A DNA stretch of 64,000 nucleotides from Hydrogenoanaerobacterium sp032017025 (lineage in GTDB: Bacteria > Bacillota > Clostridia > Oscillospirales > Ruminococcaceae): assembly GCF_032017025.1 (NCBI RefSeq), contig NZ_DALZQO010000011.1, forward strand, positions 30,493-94,492, read 5' to 3'. The notes under the pieces were generated by a model, which saw only the letters and a program-made list of their open reading frames with translations, had not been told where the DNA came from and searched no databases. The position numbers and the translations under genes are program-made. This document shows, piece by piece, positions 49,069-57,616 of this stretch. Position 1 is the stretch's first letter. The number at the start of each line of letters is the position of its first letter.

Positions 49069-49992
49069 ATGTCGTATTCGCTTCGAATGCAGAAAAACCA
49101 TCTTTACAGCGTGTTTTTTGCGCCGCGCGGCAATGTCCGCATGGCAGACCTTGGCATGCAAATTGCGCAGCAGTATCTTAGCCCGTTTGACCGGCTCATC
49201 GGCATTATTGGCGAGGCGGGCTCGGGCAAAAGCATGCTGGTAAAGGGCATGTTCCCGGGGCTTGAGCTTTCCAATGACGACGAGGGTGTAAACGTGCGCC
49301 CGCTGCCCATTCTCAACCTGGATGACGGCGGCTTTTACAGCGCGCATACCTATCATCTCGACATTCGTTTTGAGTCGGCGTTTACGCAGATGCACGTGCT
49401 TGCACAGGCCATTCTCGACGCAAACGCCATGGGCAAGCGTGTGGTTGTAGAGCACTTCGAGCTGATTTATCCGTTTATTAAGCGCAATGCGCACCTGCTC
49501 ATCGGCGTTGGAGAGGAGATTATCATCACCCGTCCCAACCTGTTTGGCCCCATACCGCAGGATCTTGCAGAAATCGTATTTAAATCGATTCATTACCGCA
49601 AAATGGCGCATACTGCCGAGGATTTATGCGAGTACTTCATCCTCAAAAAATTTAAAGGCAAGTATGTGCATGATGACGTAAAGCACGGCTTTGTGTTGGG
49701 CTTCAGCGACAAGCCGGACATTGATTTGGAGAACCTGGAGCAACAGGTACGCGAGGCAATTTCAGAGGATATCCCGATTTCGTATTTGGATGAGGCCCAC
49801 ATTTTGATTGGAGAAGACAGCCACCGCTGCACAGGCCCGCGCATGCATGTGCGCAGCACGGGTGAGATTGGGCAGTTTACTCTGCTTAAGGAGTTCCCCT
49901 ACGACGCCGCCAATGATCGCTACCTGATGGTAGGATTGGTGGGCGACGAGTGGGATAAGGTAAACGGAGATTTAAACCGGATTGTGTTTTAA
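49069..49992 (+). CDS. P-loop protein of the AlaRS second-additional-domain type
   Basis: The 307-residue protein has a P-loop IIGEAGSGKSMLVKGMF (about residues 46-62), then DGGFYSAHTYHLDIRFESAF, RVVVEHFELIYPFIKRN and a C-terminal part with DSHRCTGPRMHVRSTGEIGQ. The C-terminal His/Cys pattern recalls the alanyl-tRNA-synthetase editing/additional domain, while the N-terminus is a nucleoside-kinase-like NTPase. It closes the glutamate operon and is followed by a terminator. Its role in glutamate fermentation is unknown. AAGGAG lies 7 nt before the ATG. Confidence 0.78.
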   Translation: MSYSLRMQKNHLYSVFFAPRGNVRMADLGMQIAQQYLSPFDRLIGIIGEAGSGKSMLVKGMFPGLELSNDDEGVNVRPLPILNLDDGGFYSAHTYHLDIRFESAFTQMHVLAQAILDANAMGKRVVVEHFELIYPFIKRNAHLLIGVGEEIIITRPNLFGPIPQDLAEIVFKSIHYRKMAHTAEDLCEYFILKKFKGKYVHDDVKHGFVLGFSDKPDIDLENLEQQVREAISEDIPISYLDEAHILIGEDSHRCTGPRMHVRSTGEIGQFTLLKEFPYDAANDRYLMVGLVGDEWDKVNGDLNRIVF

Positions 49993-50028
49993 CATAGAAA
50001 AAGGTCTTGAGCAAAAAACAAACCGGTT

Positions 50029-50079
50029 GCAAAAGCGGCGGGGGCATTGTGCCTCAGCCGCTTTTGCTTGCAGTTTTTC
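50029..50079 (+). terminator. terminator of the glm-mal operon
   Basis: GCAAAAGCGGC / GCCGCTTTTGC (50029-50039 with 50057-50067) with an inner GGCA/TGCC stem, then TTGCAGTTTTT. Confidence 0.85.
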
Positions 50080-50169
50080 TCGTCTGCCACTATAATAATA
50101 GGTAGAGCATCGTACGGAAAACTTTTACCCGATGAGGTAATAAAAATAAACCGAGAGCGAGGAAAAAAT

Positions 50170-51114
50170 ATGCAGCCAATCAAACTTACGCCTGTATATA
50201 AAGATTATTTGTGGGGCGGCGAACGGTTGAAGACCGATTACCGCAAACAGACCGATCTAATGCCGCTTGCGGAAAGCTGGGAGCTTTCGTGCCACAAAGA
50301 TGGAAGCTCGCTGCTTGGGGATGGCAGCACGCTGAGCGATTATGTGCAAAAACACCCCGAGGCAGTGGGCACCCGCGGGGCGGAATTTGCTTATTTCCCC
50401 ATTTTGTTTAAGCTGATTGATGCAAAGGGCGACCTGTCGCTGCAAGTACACCCCGATGACGAATATGCCCTGCGCGTAGAGCACGAATACGGTAAAACGG
50501 AAATATGGATTGTACTGGATTGCGAGCCCGGTGCAAAACTGATCTACGGCTTTCGTGAGAAGATTACTAAAGAGCAGTTTCGTGCAAAAATTGCCGACAA
50601 TACCATTCTGGATGTAGTGAATTTTATGCCTGTGAAAAAAGGCGACGTGTTTTTTATCGAGGCGGGAACGCTGCATGGCATTGGCAAGGGTATTGTAATT
50701 GCCGAAATTCAGCAGAATTCCAACACCACCTACCGCGTTTACGATTACGGCAGGCTGGACGCGGCAGGCAATCTGCGCCCCTTGCATGTGGATAAGGCAA
50801 TTGATGTGACAAACACCGAGCAATTTCAGGAAGTTGCTCTTGACCACCCTGTGCGCACCGCAGGGGACTGTACCATTACCACACTGGCAGATTGCTCTTA
50901 TTTTAAAACCGAGCGTATGGAGCTCGATGGTGAGTGCACGCTCAGTGTGGATAAAGGCTCTTTTACGGGGTTGTTTTGTGCCGAGGGTAAAGTGGTTTTA
51001 GAAAGCGAAAAGGGTACCCTGCAGCTTGCCAAAGGGGATACCGCATTTCTTCCCGCCGGCATGGGTGCGTACACCCTAAAGGGCAAGGCACAGCTTATCT
51101 CAATGGGAGTATAA
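50170..51114 (+). CDS. manA: mannose-6-phosphate isomerase, class I
   Basis: The 314-residue zinc enzyme interconverts mannose 6-phosphate and fructose 6-phosphate. Motifs: YLWGGERL at the N-terminus, FPILFKLIDAKGDLSLQVHPDDEYA (Gln and His zinc ligands in LSLQVHPDD), EIWIVLDCEPGA, FFIEAGTLHGIGKG (His/Glu ligand region) and IAEIQQNSNTTYRVYDYGR. Length fits the short Gram-positive form (about 315). ATG 50170 has GAGCGAGG upstream. Confidence 0.95.
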   Translation: MQPIKLTPVYKDYLWGGERLKTDYRKQTDLMPLAESWELSCHKDGSSLLGDGSTLSDYVQKHPEAVGTRGAEFAYFPILFKLIDAKGDLSLQVHPDDEYALRVEHEYGKTEIWIVLDCEPGAKLIYGFREKITKEQFRAKIADNTILDVVNFMPVKKGDVFFIEAGTLHGIGKGIVIAEIQQNSNTTYRVYDYGRLDAAGNLRPLHVDKAIDVTNTEQFQEVALDHPVRTAGDCTITTLADCSYFKTERMELDGECTLSVDKGSFTGLFCAEGKVVLESEKGTLQLAKGDTAFLPAGMGAYTLKGKAQLISMGV

Positions 51115-51158
51115 TCAATTTGTTTCAAATACAGACATAAAATAAAGGAGGTAGCACA

Positions 51159-52328
51159 ATGAACAATTTTACTTTTTACTCACCCACTTATTTTGCATTT
51201 GGTAAGGATACCGAAAAGGATGTCGCCAAATACGTCAAACGCTTTGGGGGCAGCAAGGTGCTCATCCATTACGGTGGTGGCTCGGTAAAAAGAAGCGGGC
51301 TCTACGATACGGTAGTGTCCGCGCTTGGTGAGGCGAACATCCCATTTGTAGAGCTCGGCGGCGTTAAGCCAAACCCCAGAAGCGGGCTGGTTTACGAGGG
51401 CATTGAGCTGTGCCGCAAAGAGGGCGTCGATTTTGTACTTGCCATCGGCGGCGGCAGCGCGATTGATTCCTCCAAGGCGATTGCGGCGGGTGTAAAATAC
51501 GATGGCGACTTTTGGGATTACTACCAGGGTAAGCCCGTGGAAGAAGCGCTCCCCATCGGAACCATCCTTACCATTGCGGCGGCCGGCAGCGAAGGTTCGC
51601 CCGATTCGGTCATTACCAAAGAAGACGGAATGCTCAAAAGGGGTGCAAGCGGCGAGGCACTGCGGCCTGCATTTTCTATCTTGAACCCCGCGTTTACCTG
51701 CAGCCTGCCCCCCTACCAAAGTGCGGCAGGTGCAACCGATATCATGATCCATGTGTGCGAGCGCTACTTCTCAAATACCACTGAGGTAGAGGTAACCGAC
51801 CGCCTTTGCGAGGCGATTTTGCTCACCATGATTAAAGAAACACCGCGTATTATTGCCGACCCCAACAATTACGATGCCAGAGCCAATATTATGTGGGCAG
51901 GCATGGTGGCGCATAACAACATCTGCGGTGTTGGGCGCGAGCAGGATTGGAGCAGCCATGGCATAGAGCATGAGCTGTCTGCCCTTTATGATGTAGCGCA
52001 TGGTGCAGGTCTTGCCGTGATTGCGCCGGCATGGATGAAATATGTGATGCCGAAAAAGATGGATAAATTCTTGCAGTTTGCAACACGTGTATGGGGTTGC
52101 AGCATGGATTATGAACACCCCGAGGCAACTGCGTTGGAGGGAATTCGCCGCTTTGAGGCTTTCCTAAAATCCATTGGTATGCCGCTCACCCTCGGTGAGC
52201 TGGGTGCGAAGGAAGAGGATATTCCGAAAATGGCAAACCACATGGGAATCGCAAAAAAAGGCCCCATCGGTGGTTTTGTAAAACTGGATGTTGCAGACGT
52301 AGAGGCAATCTACCGTCTTGCACTGTAA
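51159..52328 (+). CDS. iron-containing alcohol dehydrogenase (butanol dehydrogenase type)
   Basis: The 389-residue protein is a group III NAD(P)H-dependent alcohol dehydrogenase of the YugJ/BdhA branch. It shows GGGSVKRSGLYDTV, the nucleotide motif LAIGGGSAIDSSKAIA (about residues 95-110), TIAAAGSEGSPDSVIT, and metal ligands in DIMIHVCERYF, SHGIEHELSALYDVAHGAGL (His-rich iron site). It would reduce aldehydes to alcohols during fermentation. AAAGGAGG precedes the ATG. It follows manA by 44 nt without a clear terminator between, so the two may be cotranscribed. Confidence 0.93.
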   Translation: MNNFTFYSPTYFAFGKDTEKDVAKYVKRFGGSKVLIHYGGGSVKRSGLYDTVVSALGEANIPFVELGGVKPNPRSGLVYEGIELCRKEGVDFVLAIGGGSAIDSSKAIAAGVKYDGDFWDYYQGKPVEEALPIGTILTIAAAGSEGSPDSVITKEDGMLKRGASGEALRPAFSILNPAFTCSLPPYQSAAGATDIMIHVCERYFSNTTEVEVTDRLCEAILLTMIKETPRIIADPNNYDARANIMWAGMVAHNNICGVGREQDWSSHGIEHELSALYDVAHGAGLAVIAPAWMKYVMPKKMDKFLQFATRVWGCSMDYEHPEATALEGIRRFEAFLKSIGMPLTLGELGAKEEDIPKMANHMGIAKKGPIGGFVKLDVADVEAIYRLAL

Positions 52329-52344
52329 AAAGTAAAAGCGTACG

Positions 52345-52381
52345 AAGCAGCAGGCGCAGAATGCGTGGCCTGCTGCTTTTG
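52345..52381 (+). terminator. terminator after the alcohol dehydrogenase gene
   Basis: AAGCAGCAGGC / GCCTGCTGCTT with a 12-nt loop, then TTGTG; the T run is short. Confidence 0.75.
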
Positions 52382-52482
52382 TGTTGTGTACCGTTTGCAT
52401 AATAAAAGGGAGGCTGCCCTAAAGTAATGAATAATAATGAAGAAGCAGCCGACTTTATAAATAAATGAGAAAAGAGCCTAAG

Positions 52483-53304
52483 ATGAAAGAGATTAGCAAC
52501 ATTGCAATGACCCATGGCGGAAAATTTCACGCAGATGACGTGTTTTCATCTGCACTGCTGAAAATCATAAATCCGGCAATTAAAATAATCCGCACATTTG
52601 AGGTGCCGCAGAACTTTGATGGTATTGTCTACGACATTGGAGGCGGCAGGTTCGACCACCATCAGGCAGGTGCCGAGGTGCGCGAAAACGGTGTGCCCTA
52701 TGCTGCATTCGGCCTGCTTTGGCGCGAGTTTGGTGAAGGTTTAGTGGGCGCGGAGGAAGCTGCCCGCTTGGACGAGCGCTTTGTTCAGCCGCTGGACTTG
52801 GATGACAACACCGGCTGCGGAAATGCGGTTGCAGGTATCATCGGTTCGTTCAACCCCAGCTGGGATTCGGACGAAGATGTAGACAGCTGCTTTTTGCAGG
52901 CGGTCGACTTTGCGATGGTGATTCTGCAAAAGAAGCTGGAGAGCATACGGAGCATTTTACGGGCACGTGAGCTGGTGCAACACGCTTTGGAGCATTCGGC
53001 AGACAACATTGTGGTGCTGCCAAGGTTTGCCCCGTGGAAAATGGTGCTTATTCCCTCAGATGCTGATTTTGTGGTGTACCCCTCACAGCGGGGTGGCTAC
53101 AGCGCACAGGGTGTGCCCACAGAGGATGAAACCAATGCGCTGAAGTGTGAATTTCCGCAGGAGTGGGCGGGCAAAACAGCACAGGAGCTGAAAAAACTGA
53201 CGGGTATCGATTCGCTACGATTTTGCCACAACAACCGTTTTCTGGTGGCGACCGATACGGCAGAGGACGCGGTGAGGGCATGCAAGCTTGCACGTGAGTG
53301 GTAG
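52483..53304 (+). CDS. MYG1 family protein (DHH-type hydrolase)
   Basis: The 273-residue protein belongs to the MYG1/UPF0160 family, related to DHH phosphoesterases and exonucleases. It has AMTHGGKFHADDVFSSALL (His/Asp cluster near residues 8-20), FDGIVYDIGGGRFDHHQAG (DHH signature near residues 57-59), VPYAAFGLLWREFGE and a C-terminal VVYPSQRGGYSAQGVPTED. Bacterial members have no agreed function; eukaryotic MYG1 has 3'-5' RNA exonuclease activity. ATG 52483 is preferred to 52465 because AAAAGAG lies upstream. Confidence 0.9.
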   Translation: MKEISNIAMTHGGKFHADDVFSSALLKIINPAIKIIRTFEVPQNFDGIVYDIGGGRFDHHQAGAEVRENGVPYAAFGLLWREFGEGLVGAEEAARLDERFVQPLDLDDNTGCGNAVAGIIGSFNPSWDSDEDVDSCFLQAVDFAMVILQKKLESIRSILRARELVQHALEHSADNIVVLPRFAPWKMVLIPSDADFVVYPSQRGGYSAQGVPTEDETNALKCEFPQEWAGKTAQELKKLTGIDSLRFCHNNRFLVATDTAEDAVRACKLAREW

Positions 53305-53321
53305 TCCAAACACTGTAAAAT

Positions 53322-53361
53322 AAAAACAGGGGGCATCGAAAATCCGATGCACCCTGTTTTT
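53322..53361. terminator. bidirectional terminator between MYG1 and the LURP-like gene
   Basis: AAAAACAGGG...CATCG with CGATG...CCCTGTTTTT, with matching A and T tracts. Confidence 0.9.
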
Positions 53362-53842
53362 ATTTGTTCTGCCCATTGTGCAGGCAGTTATCAATTGCAA
53401 TAACGAGGCTTGAAAAAAACGCGGCATTTACATGGTTTGGGATACTCAGGCAGTAGGTATCGCCCCAGGTGAGCCATTCTTTATGCACTTCACCAACAAT
53501 TTCGCCGTTGCAGAGAATGTTAAAATCCATCGCCCAAAAGCTGCCGTCCAGCACGAAGTTGCCGTAGGTGCTCTCCACCGTAAGCTGCGGGCGAAAGAAT
53601 GAAAACTCCTTTTTCACACGGGCACAAAGGGTGTCACCTGCGTAAATTTCGTATTCCGGCAAAAACACCATCAGCTTTTGTTTGATGTAAAAAAGTTCTT
53701 CCCCCTGGAGTGTGTACAGACGAATTTTAGCACCCCAGCTGAATACCTCGCCCTCTACCTGAAAAATAGGCTCGCCGTCGTAGTTGCATATGCTGTATCG
53801 GTCGGCGAAAGAAAAGACTTTCTGCCTGATATAAAGATTCAT
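53360..53842 (-). CDS. LURP-one-related (tubby-like) protein
   Basis: The 160-residue protein matches the LOR/YxjI family, a beta-barrel with a central helix of the tubby C-terminal type. It begins MNLYIRQKVFSFADRYSICN, continues QVEGEVFSWGAKIRLYTLQG and ends with a helix AAFFSSLVIAIDNCLHN. Members are proposed membrane- or lipid-associated scaffolds in plants; bacterial roles are unknown. ATG 53842 has GGAAGGA upstream; earlier starts lack a site. Confidence 0.85.
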   Translation of the reverse strand: MNLYIRQKVFSFADRYSICNYDGEPIFQVEGEVFSWGAKIRLYTLQGEELFYIKQKLMVFLPEYEIYAGDTLCARVKKEFSFFRPQLTVESTYGNFVLDGSFWAMDFNILCNGEIVGEVHKEWLTWGDTYCLSIPNHVNAAFFSSLVIAIDNCLHNGQNK

Positions 53843-53929
53843 GGTAAAGTTCCTTCCTGTATCAGAATTGTCAAACGCTGTTTTTATTATACAGGAGCAG
53901 CCGTGCGTGTGCAATAGAGTAAGTTTCGT

Positions 53930-53961
53930 AAAAAAATGCCACGGGGCGATTGCCCCGCGGC
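53930..53961 (-). terminator. terminator after hcp
   Basis: On the minus strand GCCGCGGGGC / GCCCCGTGGC with loop AATC, followed by ATTTTTTT. Confidence 0.92.
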
Positions 53962-53968
53962 TTTGTTG

Positions 53969-55558
53969 TTAACCCAGTATTTTTTTAAGATCTGCTTCGG
54001 GGGTAGAGATGGGGGTGAGCCCAAATTTCTCAACCAGTATGTTCAAAACATTGAGGGACACGAATGCAGGGAGTGTAGGCCCGAGGTAGATGTTTTTAAT
54101 GCCGAGGGCAAGCAGCGACAGCAGGATGCAAACCGCTTTTTGCTCGTACCACGAGAGCACCAGTGAGAGCGGAAGCTCGTTCACACCGCACTCAAACGCA
54201 CCTGCAAGGGCAATTGCCACCTGAATGGCACTGTATGCGTCGTTGCACTGTCCCATATCCATAATGCGGGGCAGGCCGCCAATTTCGCCCAAGTCAAGGT
54301 CGTTAAAGCGGTATTTGCCGCAGGCAAGGGTAAGAATAATCGTATCCTTCGGGGTTTGTTTGACAAAATCGGTATAATAGTTTCTGCCGGGGCGTGCGCC
54401 GTCGCAGCCGCCCACAAGGAAGAAGTGCTTGATGGCACCTGCTTTAACCGCATCAATTACCTTATCCGCTACCGACAGCACGGTACCGTGCCCAAAGCCT
54501 GTGGTGAGGGTATCGCCGCCGTTGATGCCCGTCATCGCATGGGTTTCGCTATAGCCACCCAGCTCCAGCGCCTTGCTGATGACAGGGGTAAAGTCCTTAT
54601 CATCGTCGATGTGCACCATTCCGGGGTATGCCACTACCTCAGTGGTGAAGATGCGGTCACTGTAGCTGTCCTTTACCGGCATCAGGCAGTTGGTTGTAAA
54701 CAAAACAGGTGCCGGCAAACCGACAAACTCCTTCTGCTGGTTCTGCCATGCTGTGCCAAAGTTGCCTTTGAGGTGTGGGTAGGCTTTGAGCACTGGGTAA
54801 GCATGAGCGGGCAGCATCTCACCGTGGGTGTAAATGTTGATGCCTTTATCTTTGGTCTGCTCCAAAAGAAGGTGCAGGTCATACAGGTCATGTCCGCTTA
54901 CTACAATAAAGGGGCCAGCTTCTATGTTCATAGTTACTTTAGTAGGTACAGGTGTGCCATAGGTCTCGGTATTGGCGCGGTCAAGCAGCTCCATGCACTT
55001 CAGGTTTACCTCGCCGGTCTCCATCACAAGTGCAAGCAGGTTGTCCGCATCCAGTTCCTCACCAATAGCGGCAAGTGCCTTATAGAAAAACATGTTGACG
55101 TCGTCATCGGTGTAACCCAGCACCATTGCATGGTAGGCATATGCCGCCATACCGCGAATTCCAAACAGAATCAGCGACTTCAGCGAGCGGATATCTTCGT
55201 TGTCGGTCCATAGGCTTGCCATATCGTAATTATCGTTGCGCGCACAACTCGACTGGCAGGAGGAGCACTGCGGAATCAAATCCTCTTTGGCTGCCTCAGT
55301 TTTAGCAATTTGGCGTTCAATCGCATCATCATCAAAGCTTACGTTGGTAATGGTGGTGAACAGGCCTTCAATTACCGTTCTGTGGGTTGTATCGGTGGGG
55401 GTATTGCCAATGGTAGCCTTGGCTAGTCCAATAAGTGCACCGGTCAGCTTGTCCTGCAATTCGGAGGTATCCGCTTTTTTTCCGCACACACCCGCACGCC
55501 CTTGGCACCCCGTACCACCTGCGGTTTGCTCACACTGAAAACAAAACATGTTTGACAT
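53969..55558 (-). CDS. hcp: hydroxylamine reductase / hybrid cluster protein
   Basis: The 529-residue protein is the hybrid cluster (prismane) protein, which reduces hydroxylamine in vitro and acts as a nitric oxide reductase in nitrosative stress. The N-terminal cluster motif is Cys 6-x2-Cys 9-x8-Cys 18-x6-Cys 25 (MFCFQCEQTAGGTGCQG...VC), the form of strict anaerobes. Hybrid-cluster regions are VSGHDLYDLHLLLEQT, LFTTNCLMPV, LVGGCDGARPGRNYYTDF, LACGKYRFND and MGQCNDAYSAIQVAIAL. ATG 55558 is chosen because GAGG lies 8 nt upstream. A Crp/Fnr-like operator precedes it, and no hcr reductase gene is adjacent. Confidence 0.96.
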   Translation of the reverse strand: MSNMFCFQCEQTAGGTGCQGRAGVCGKKADTSELQDKLTGALIGLAKATIGNTPTDTTHRTVIEGLFTTITNVSFDDDAIERQIAKTEAAKEDLIPQCSSCQSSCARNDNYDMASLWTDNEDIRSLKSLILFGIRGMAAYAYHAMVLGYTDDDVNMFFYKALAAIGEELDADNLLALVMETGEVNLKCMELLDRANTETYGTPVPTKVTMNIEAGPFIVVSGHDLYDLHLLLEQTKDKGINIYTHGEMLPAHAYPVLKAYPHLKGNFGTAWQNQQKEFVGLPAPVLFTTNCLMPVKDSYSDRIFTTEVVAYPGMVHIDDDKDFTPVISKALELGGYSETHAMTGINGGDTLTTGFGHGTVLSVADKVIDAVKAGAIKHFFLVGGCDGARPGRNYYTDFVKQTPKDTIILTLACGKYRFNDLDLGEIGGLPRIMDMGQCNDAYSAIQVAIALAGAFECGVNELPLSLVLSWYEQKAVCILLSLLALGIKNIYLGPTLPAFVSLNVLNILVEKFGLTPISTPEADLKKILG

Positions 55559-55605
55559 ATCCATAACCTCTTTTCTTAAAATTGTGATCCTTTGCCGATA
55601 TGCCT

Positions 55606-55647
55606 ATTGTACAATAGTAGTCCAACTAAATCTGTTGCAAAAGCAAC
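55606..55647 (-). promoter_or_regulatory. hcp promoter with Crp/Fnr-type (HcpR-like) palindrome
   Basis: GTTGC-AAAA-GCAAC (55634-55647) is an N4-spaced perfect inverted repeat. On the minus strand a -10 box TACAAT lies at 55611-55606, giving a start near 55599; the palindrome centre (55640.5) is then at -41.5, the position of a class II Crp/Fnr activator. There is no good -35 box, as expected for an activator-dependent promoter. Confidence 0.72.
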
Positions 55648-55756
55648 GGATATAATTTTTCTTTTGGCAGTCTCCTTGTCTGCATTCTCACCCTGTGCTA
55701 TACTTTTGGCAGATAAAATAAAAGCATATGTCTTGGCTTTAGAAATGCTGCAAGGC

Positions 55757-55876
55757 AGAGTAGGTAACTCCTATGACATTACTCGCGCCGCAATGCTTCT
55801 CTGCCGCAGAAACAGCGGGTTTATTAGCGGTGAGAGCATCACTGTAGACGGCGGCATGACGCGCCCGATGATTTAA
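55757..55876 (+). pseudogene. short-chain dehydrogenase C-terminal remnant
   Basis: The last 35 or so codons of an SDR oxidoreductase remain: YDITRAAMLLCRRNSGFISG, then ESITVDGGMTRPMI and a stop. This is the conserved end of 3-oxoacyl-ACP reductase/gluconate dehydrogenase-like enzymes. No Rossmann fold or catalytic YxxxK is left upstream, and the sequence before it does not match an SDR, so it is a decayed fragment. Confidence 0.75.
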
Positions 55877-55919
55877 GATAACGATGAGGAATGGAGTTAT
55901 TAGCCAAAGGATGTACATC

Positions 55920-56396
55920 ATGAGTGAGATTCGAAAAATTGATCAGGACAAAAAGGCTTACCTCAATTTGCTGCTGCTTGCCGACCCGGACGAAGCGATG
56001 ATCGACCGCTACCTTGCCGATGGCGGAATGTTCGTGCTGTTTGAGGGCGAAACAGCAGTAAGCGTTTGTGTTGTAACAGAACTTTCTACCATGGCGTGCG
56101 AGCTGAAAAACCTTATTACCGATGAACGCTTTCAGCGGCAGGGTTACGGCACACGGCTAGTGCGCTACATCATGGAATTATATGGAGAAAGCTTTGATGA
56201 AATGCTTGTGGGCACCTCCAATGCTGTTGATAGCTCCATTCGTTTTTATCAAAGCCTTGGCTTTGTGTATTCCCATACCGTGCCAAACTTTTTTGTGGAT
56301 TACTACCCCGAGCCGATTCTTGAAAACGGTGTGCAGTGCAGGGATATGGTGTATCTACGCGCTGCATTGCCAAAAGCAAAGGAGAATACGAAATGA
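55920..56396 (+). CDS. GNAT-family N-acetyltransferase
   Basis: The 158-residue protein has the GNAT core: CVVTELSTMACELKNLITDE (strands 3-4) followed by the acetyl-CoA loop RFQRQGYGTRLVRYIME (Q/RxxGxG/A near residues 82-90) and SIRFYQSLGFVYSHT (strand 7). The substrate is unknown. ATG 55920 has AAAGGA 8 nt upstream. Its TGA overlaps the start of the ArsC-like gene (ATGA), so the two are translationally coupled. Confidence 0.87.
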   Translation: MSEIRKIDQDKKAYLNLLLLADPDEAMIDRYLADGGMFVLFEGETAVSVCVVTELSTMACELKNLITDERFQRQGYGTRLVRYIMELYGESFDEMLVGTSNAVDSSIRFYQSLGFVYSHTVPNFFVDYYPEPILENGVQCRDMVYLRAALPKAKENTK

Positions 56397-56746
56397 AATA
56401 TCTATTTTTACAGTACCCAAAGTGCAGTACCTGCCAAAAAGCGAAGAAATGGCTGGATGAAAATGATGTTGCTTACGATGACCGACACATTGTAGAGCAA
56501 AACCCCTCCGCAGCGGAGCTAAAGCTGTGGCTGGATCGTAGCGGTCTGCCCTTAAAACGATTTTTCAATACGAGCGGGCTGCTGTATAAAAGCATGGAGC
56601 TGAAAGATAAATTGCCGGCCATGAGCGAGCAGGAACAGCTTGCACTGCTTGCCACAAACGGTATGCTGGTAAAGCGCCCGCTTGTGGTGGGCGAAAATTT
56701 TGTTCTGGCGGGTTTTAAACCCGCCGAGTGGGAAAAACTAAAATAG
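56393..56746 (+). CDS. ArsC/Spx-family (YffB-type) protein
   Basis: The 117-residue thioredoxin-fold protein starts MKYLFLQYPKCSTCQKAKKW, with a CSTC site at residues 10-13, then an RHIVEQNPSAAELKLWLDRS helix and LVKRPLVVGENFVLAGFKP near the end. The family includes arsenate reductases and Spx regulators. The RPLVVG segment is typical of ArsC-like enzymes, and Spx-specific features are not evident. AAAGGAG lies 8 nt before the ATG. Confidence 0.87.
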   Translation: MKYLFLQYPKCSTCQKAKKWLDENDVAYDDRHIVEQNPSAAELKLWLDRSGLPLKRFFNTSGLLYKSMELKDKLPAMSEQEQLALLATNGMLVKRPLVVGENFVLAGFKPAEWEKLK

Positions 56747-56797
56747 ACGCAAAAAAAGAGGGCTGACTACTTCGCAGACTTTTTGATAGAAAAACAT

Positions 56798-56825
56798 TTG
56801 ACAATTGCAAACAATGTGATATACT
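56798..56825 (+). promoter_or_regulatory. promoter of the nitroreductase gene
   Basis: TTGACA (56798-56803), 16 bp, TATACT (56820-56825). The leader contains an inverted repeat GGCAA/TTGCC (about 56860-56878), a possible operator. Confidence 0.75.
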
Positions 56826-56927
56826 GAAAATACAAACAATACCTTAAGAGTATACTTTGGGCAACTGCAATGATTGCCTCAATACAAAAATATAGAAATA
56901 TAAAAACAGAAAAAGGGTGAATTTTTT

Positions 56928-57527
56928 ATGGGAAAAGAATTTAAAAAAGCAATGGAGGACAGGCGTTCCGTCTATGCCATCAGTGCAGAGAGTACGATTT
57001 CAGATGAGCAAATTGTCGGCATCGTTGAAAACTCGGTTCAATATGTGCCTTCGGCATTTCACGGTCAAAGCGCAAGGGTAGCCGTGTTGTTTGGTGAGAA
57101 CCACAAAAAACTGTGGAGCATTGCGATGGAGACGCTACGCAAACTGGTACCTGCCGAGAGCTTTGCCGCTACAGAGGCGAAGATAAACAGCTTTGCAGCG
57201 GGATATGGCACCGTTTTGTACTTTGATGATACTGCGGTGACGGATGGTTTAGCGGCACAATTTGAACTTTACAAAGACAACTTTCCTGTTTGGGCACAGC
57301 AGGCAAACGGCATGTTGCAGTTTGCGGTATGGTCTCAGCTGGAGGCTGAGGGGCTGGGCGCCAGCCTACAGCACTATAACCCGCTTATCGACGATGAGGT
57401 AAAGCAGGCATTCGGTATTCCCGCAAGCTGGAAGCTCATTGCGCAGATGCCTTTTGGCAAGCCCACCGCCGCACCGGACGAAAAGCAGTTTGTCCCCATT
57501 AGCGAGCGTGTAAAAATATTAAAATAA
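56928..57527 (+). CDS. nitroreductase-family protein
   Basis: The 199-residue FMN-dependent protein resembles the fungal-Frm2/YdfN branch of the nitroreductase family: FKKAMEDRRSVYAISAESTI (FMN phosphate Arg pair), VQYVPSAFHGQSARVAVLFG, FPVWAQQANGMLQFAVWSQL and a C-terminal WKLIAQMPFGKPTAAPDEK. Such enzymes reduce nitro- or azo-compounds or serve in lipid/redox signalling. It has its own promoter and AAAAAGGG site; a terminator follows. Confidence 0.9.
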   Translation: MGKEFKKAMEDRRSVYAISAESTISDEQIVGIVENSVQYVPSAFHGQSARVAVLFGENHKKLWSIAMETLRKLVPAESFAATEAKINSFAAGYGTVLYFDDTAVTDGLAAQFELYKDNFPVWAQQANGMLQFAVWSQLEAEGLGASLQHYNPLIDDEVKQAFGIPASWKLIAQMPFGKPTAAPDEKQFVPISERVKILK

Positions 57528-57534
57528 AACCGAC

Positions 57535-57571
57535 AGGCCGTCCGATTCTGAAATGATCGGGCGGCCTTTTG
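57535..57571 (+). terminator. terminator after the nitroreductase gene
   Basis: AGGCCGTCCGAT / ATCGGGCGGCCT with a 9-nt loop and TTTTG tail. Confidence 0.87.
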
Positions 57572-57616
57572 TTTATATCGCAAAAGAAGTGGGAAACTAT
57601 GCTTGAGGTGATTTTG

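Noticed and set aside
54356..55213. Long plus-strand open frame (285 codons) opposite hcp
   Set aside because: It is the antisense shadow of a clear hcp gene, has no ribosome site and its translation is rich in Cys/His without a recognisable fold.
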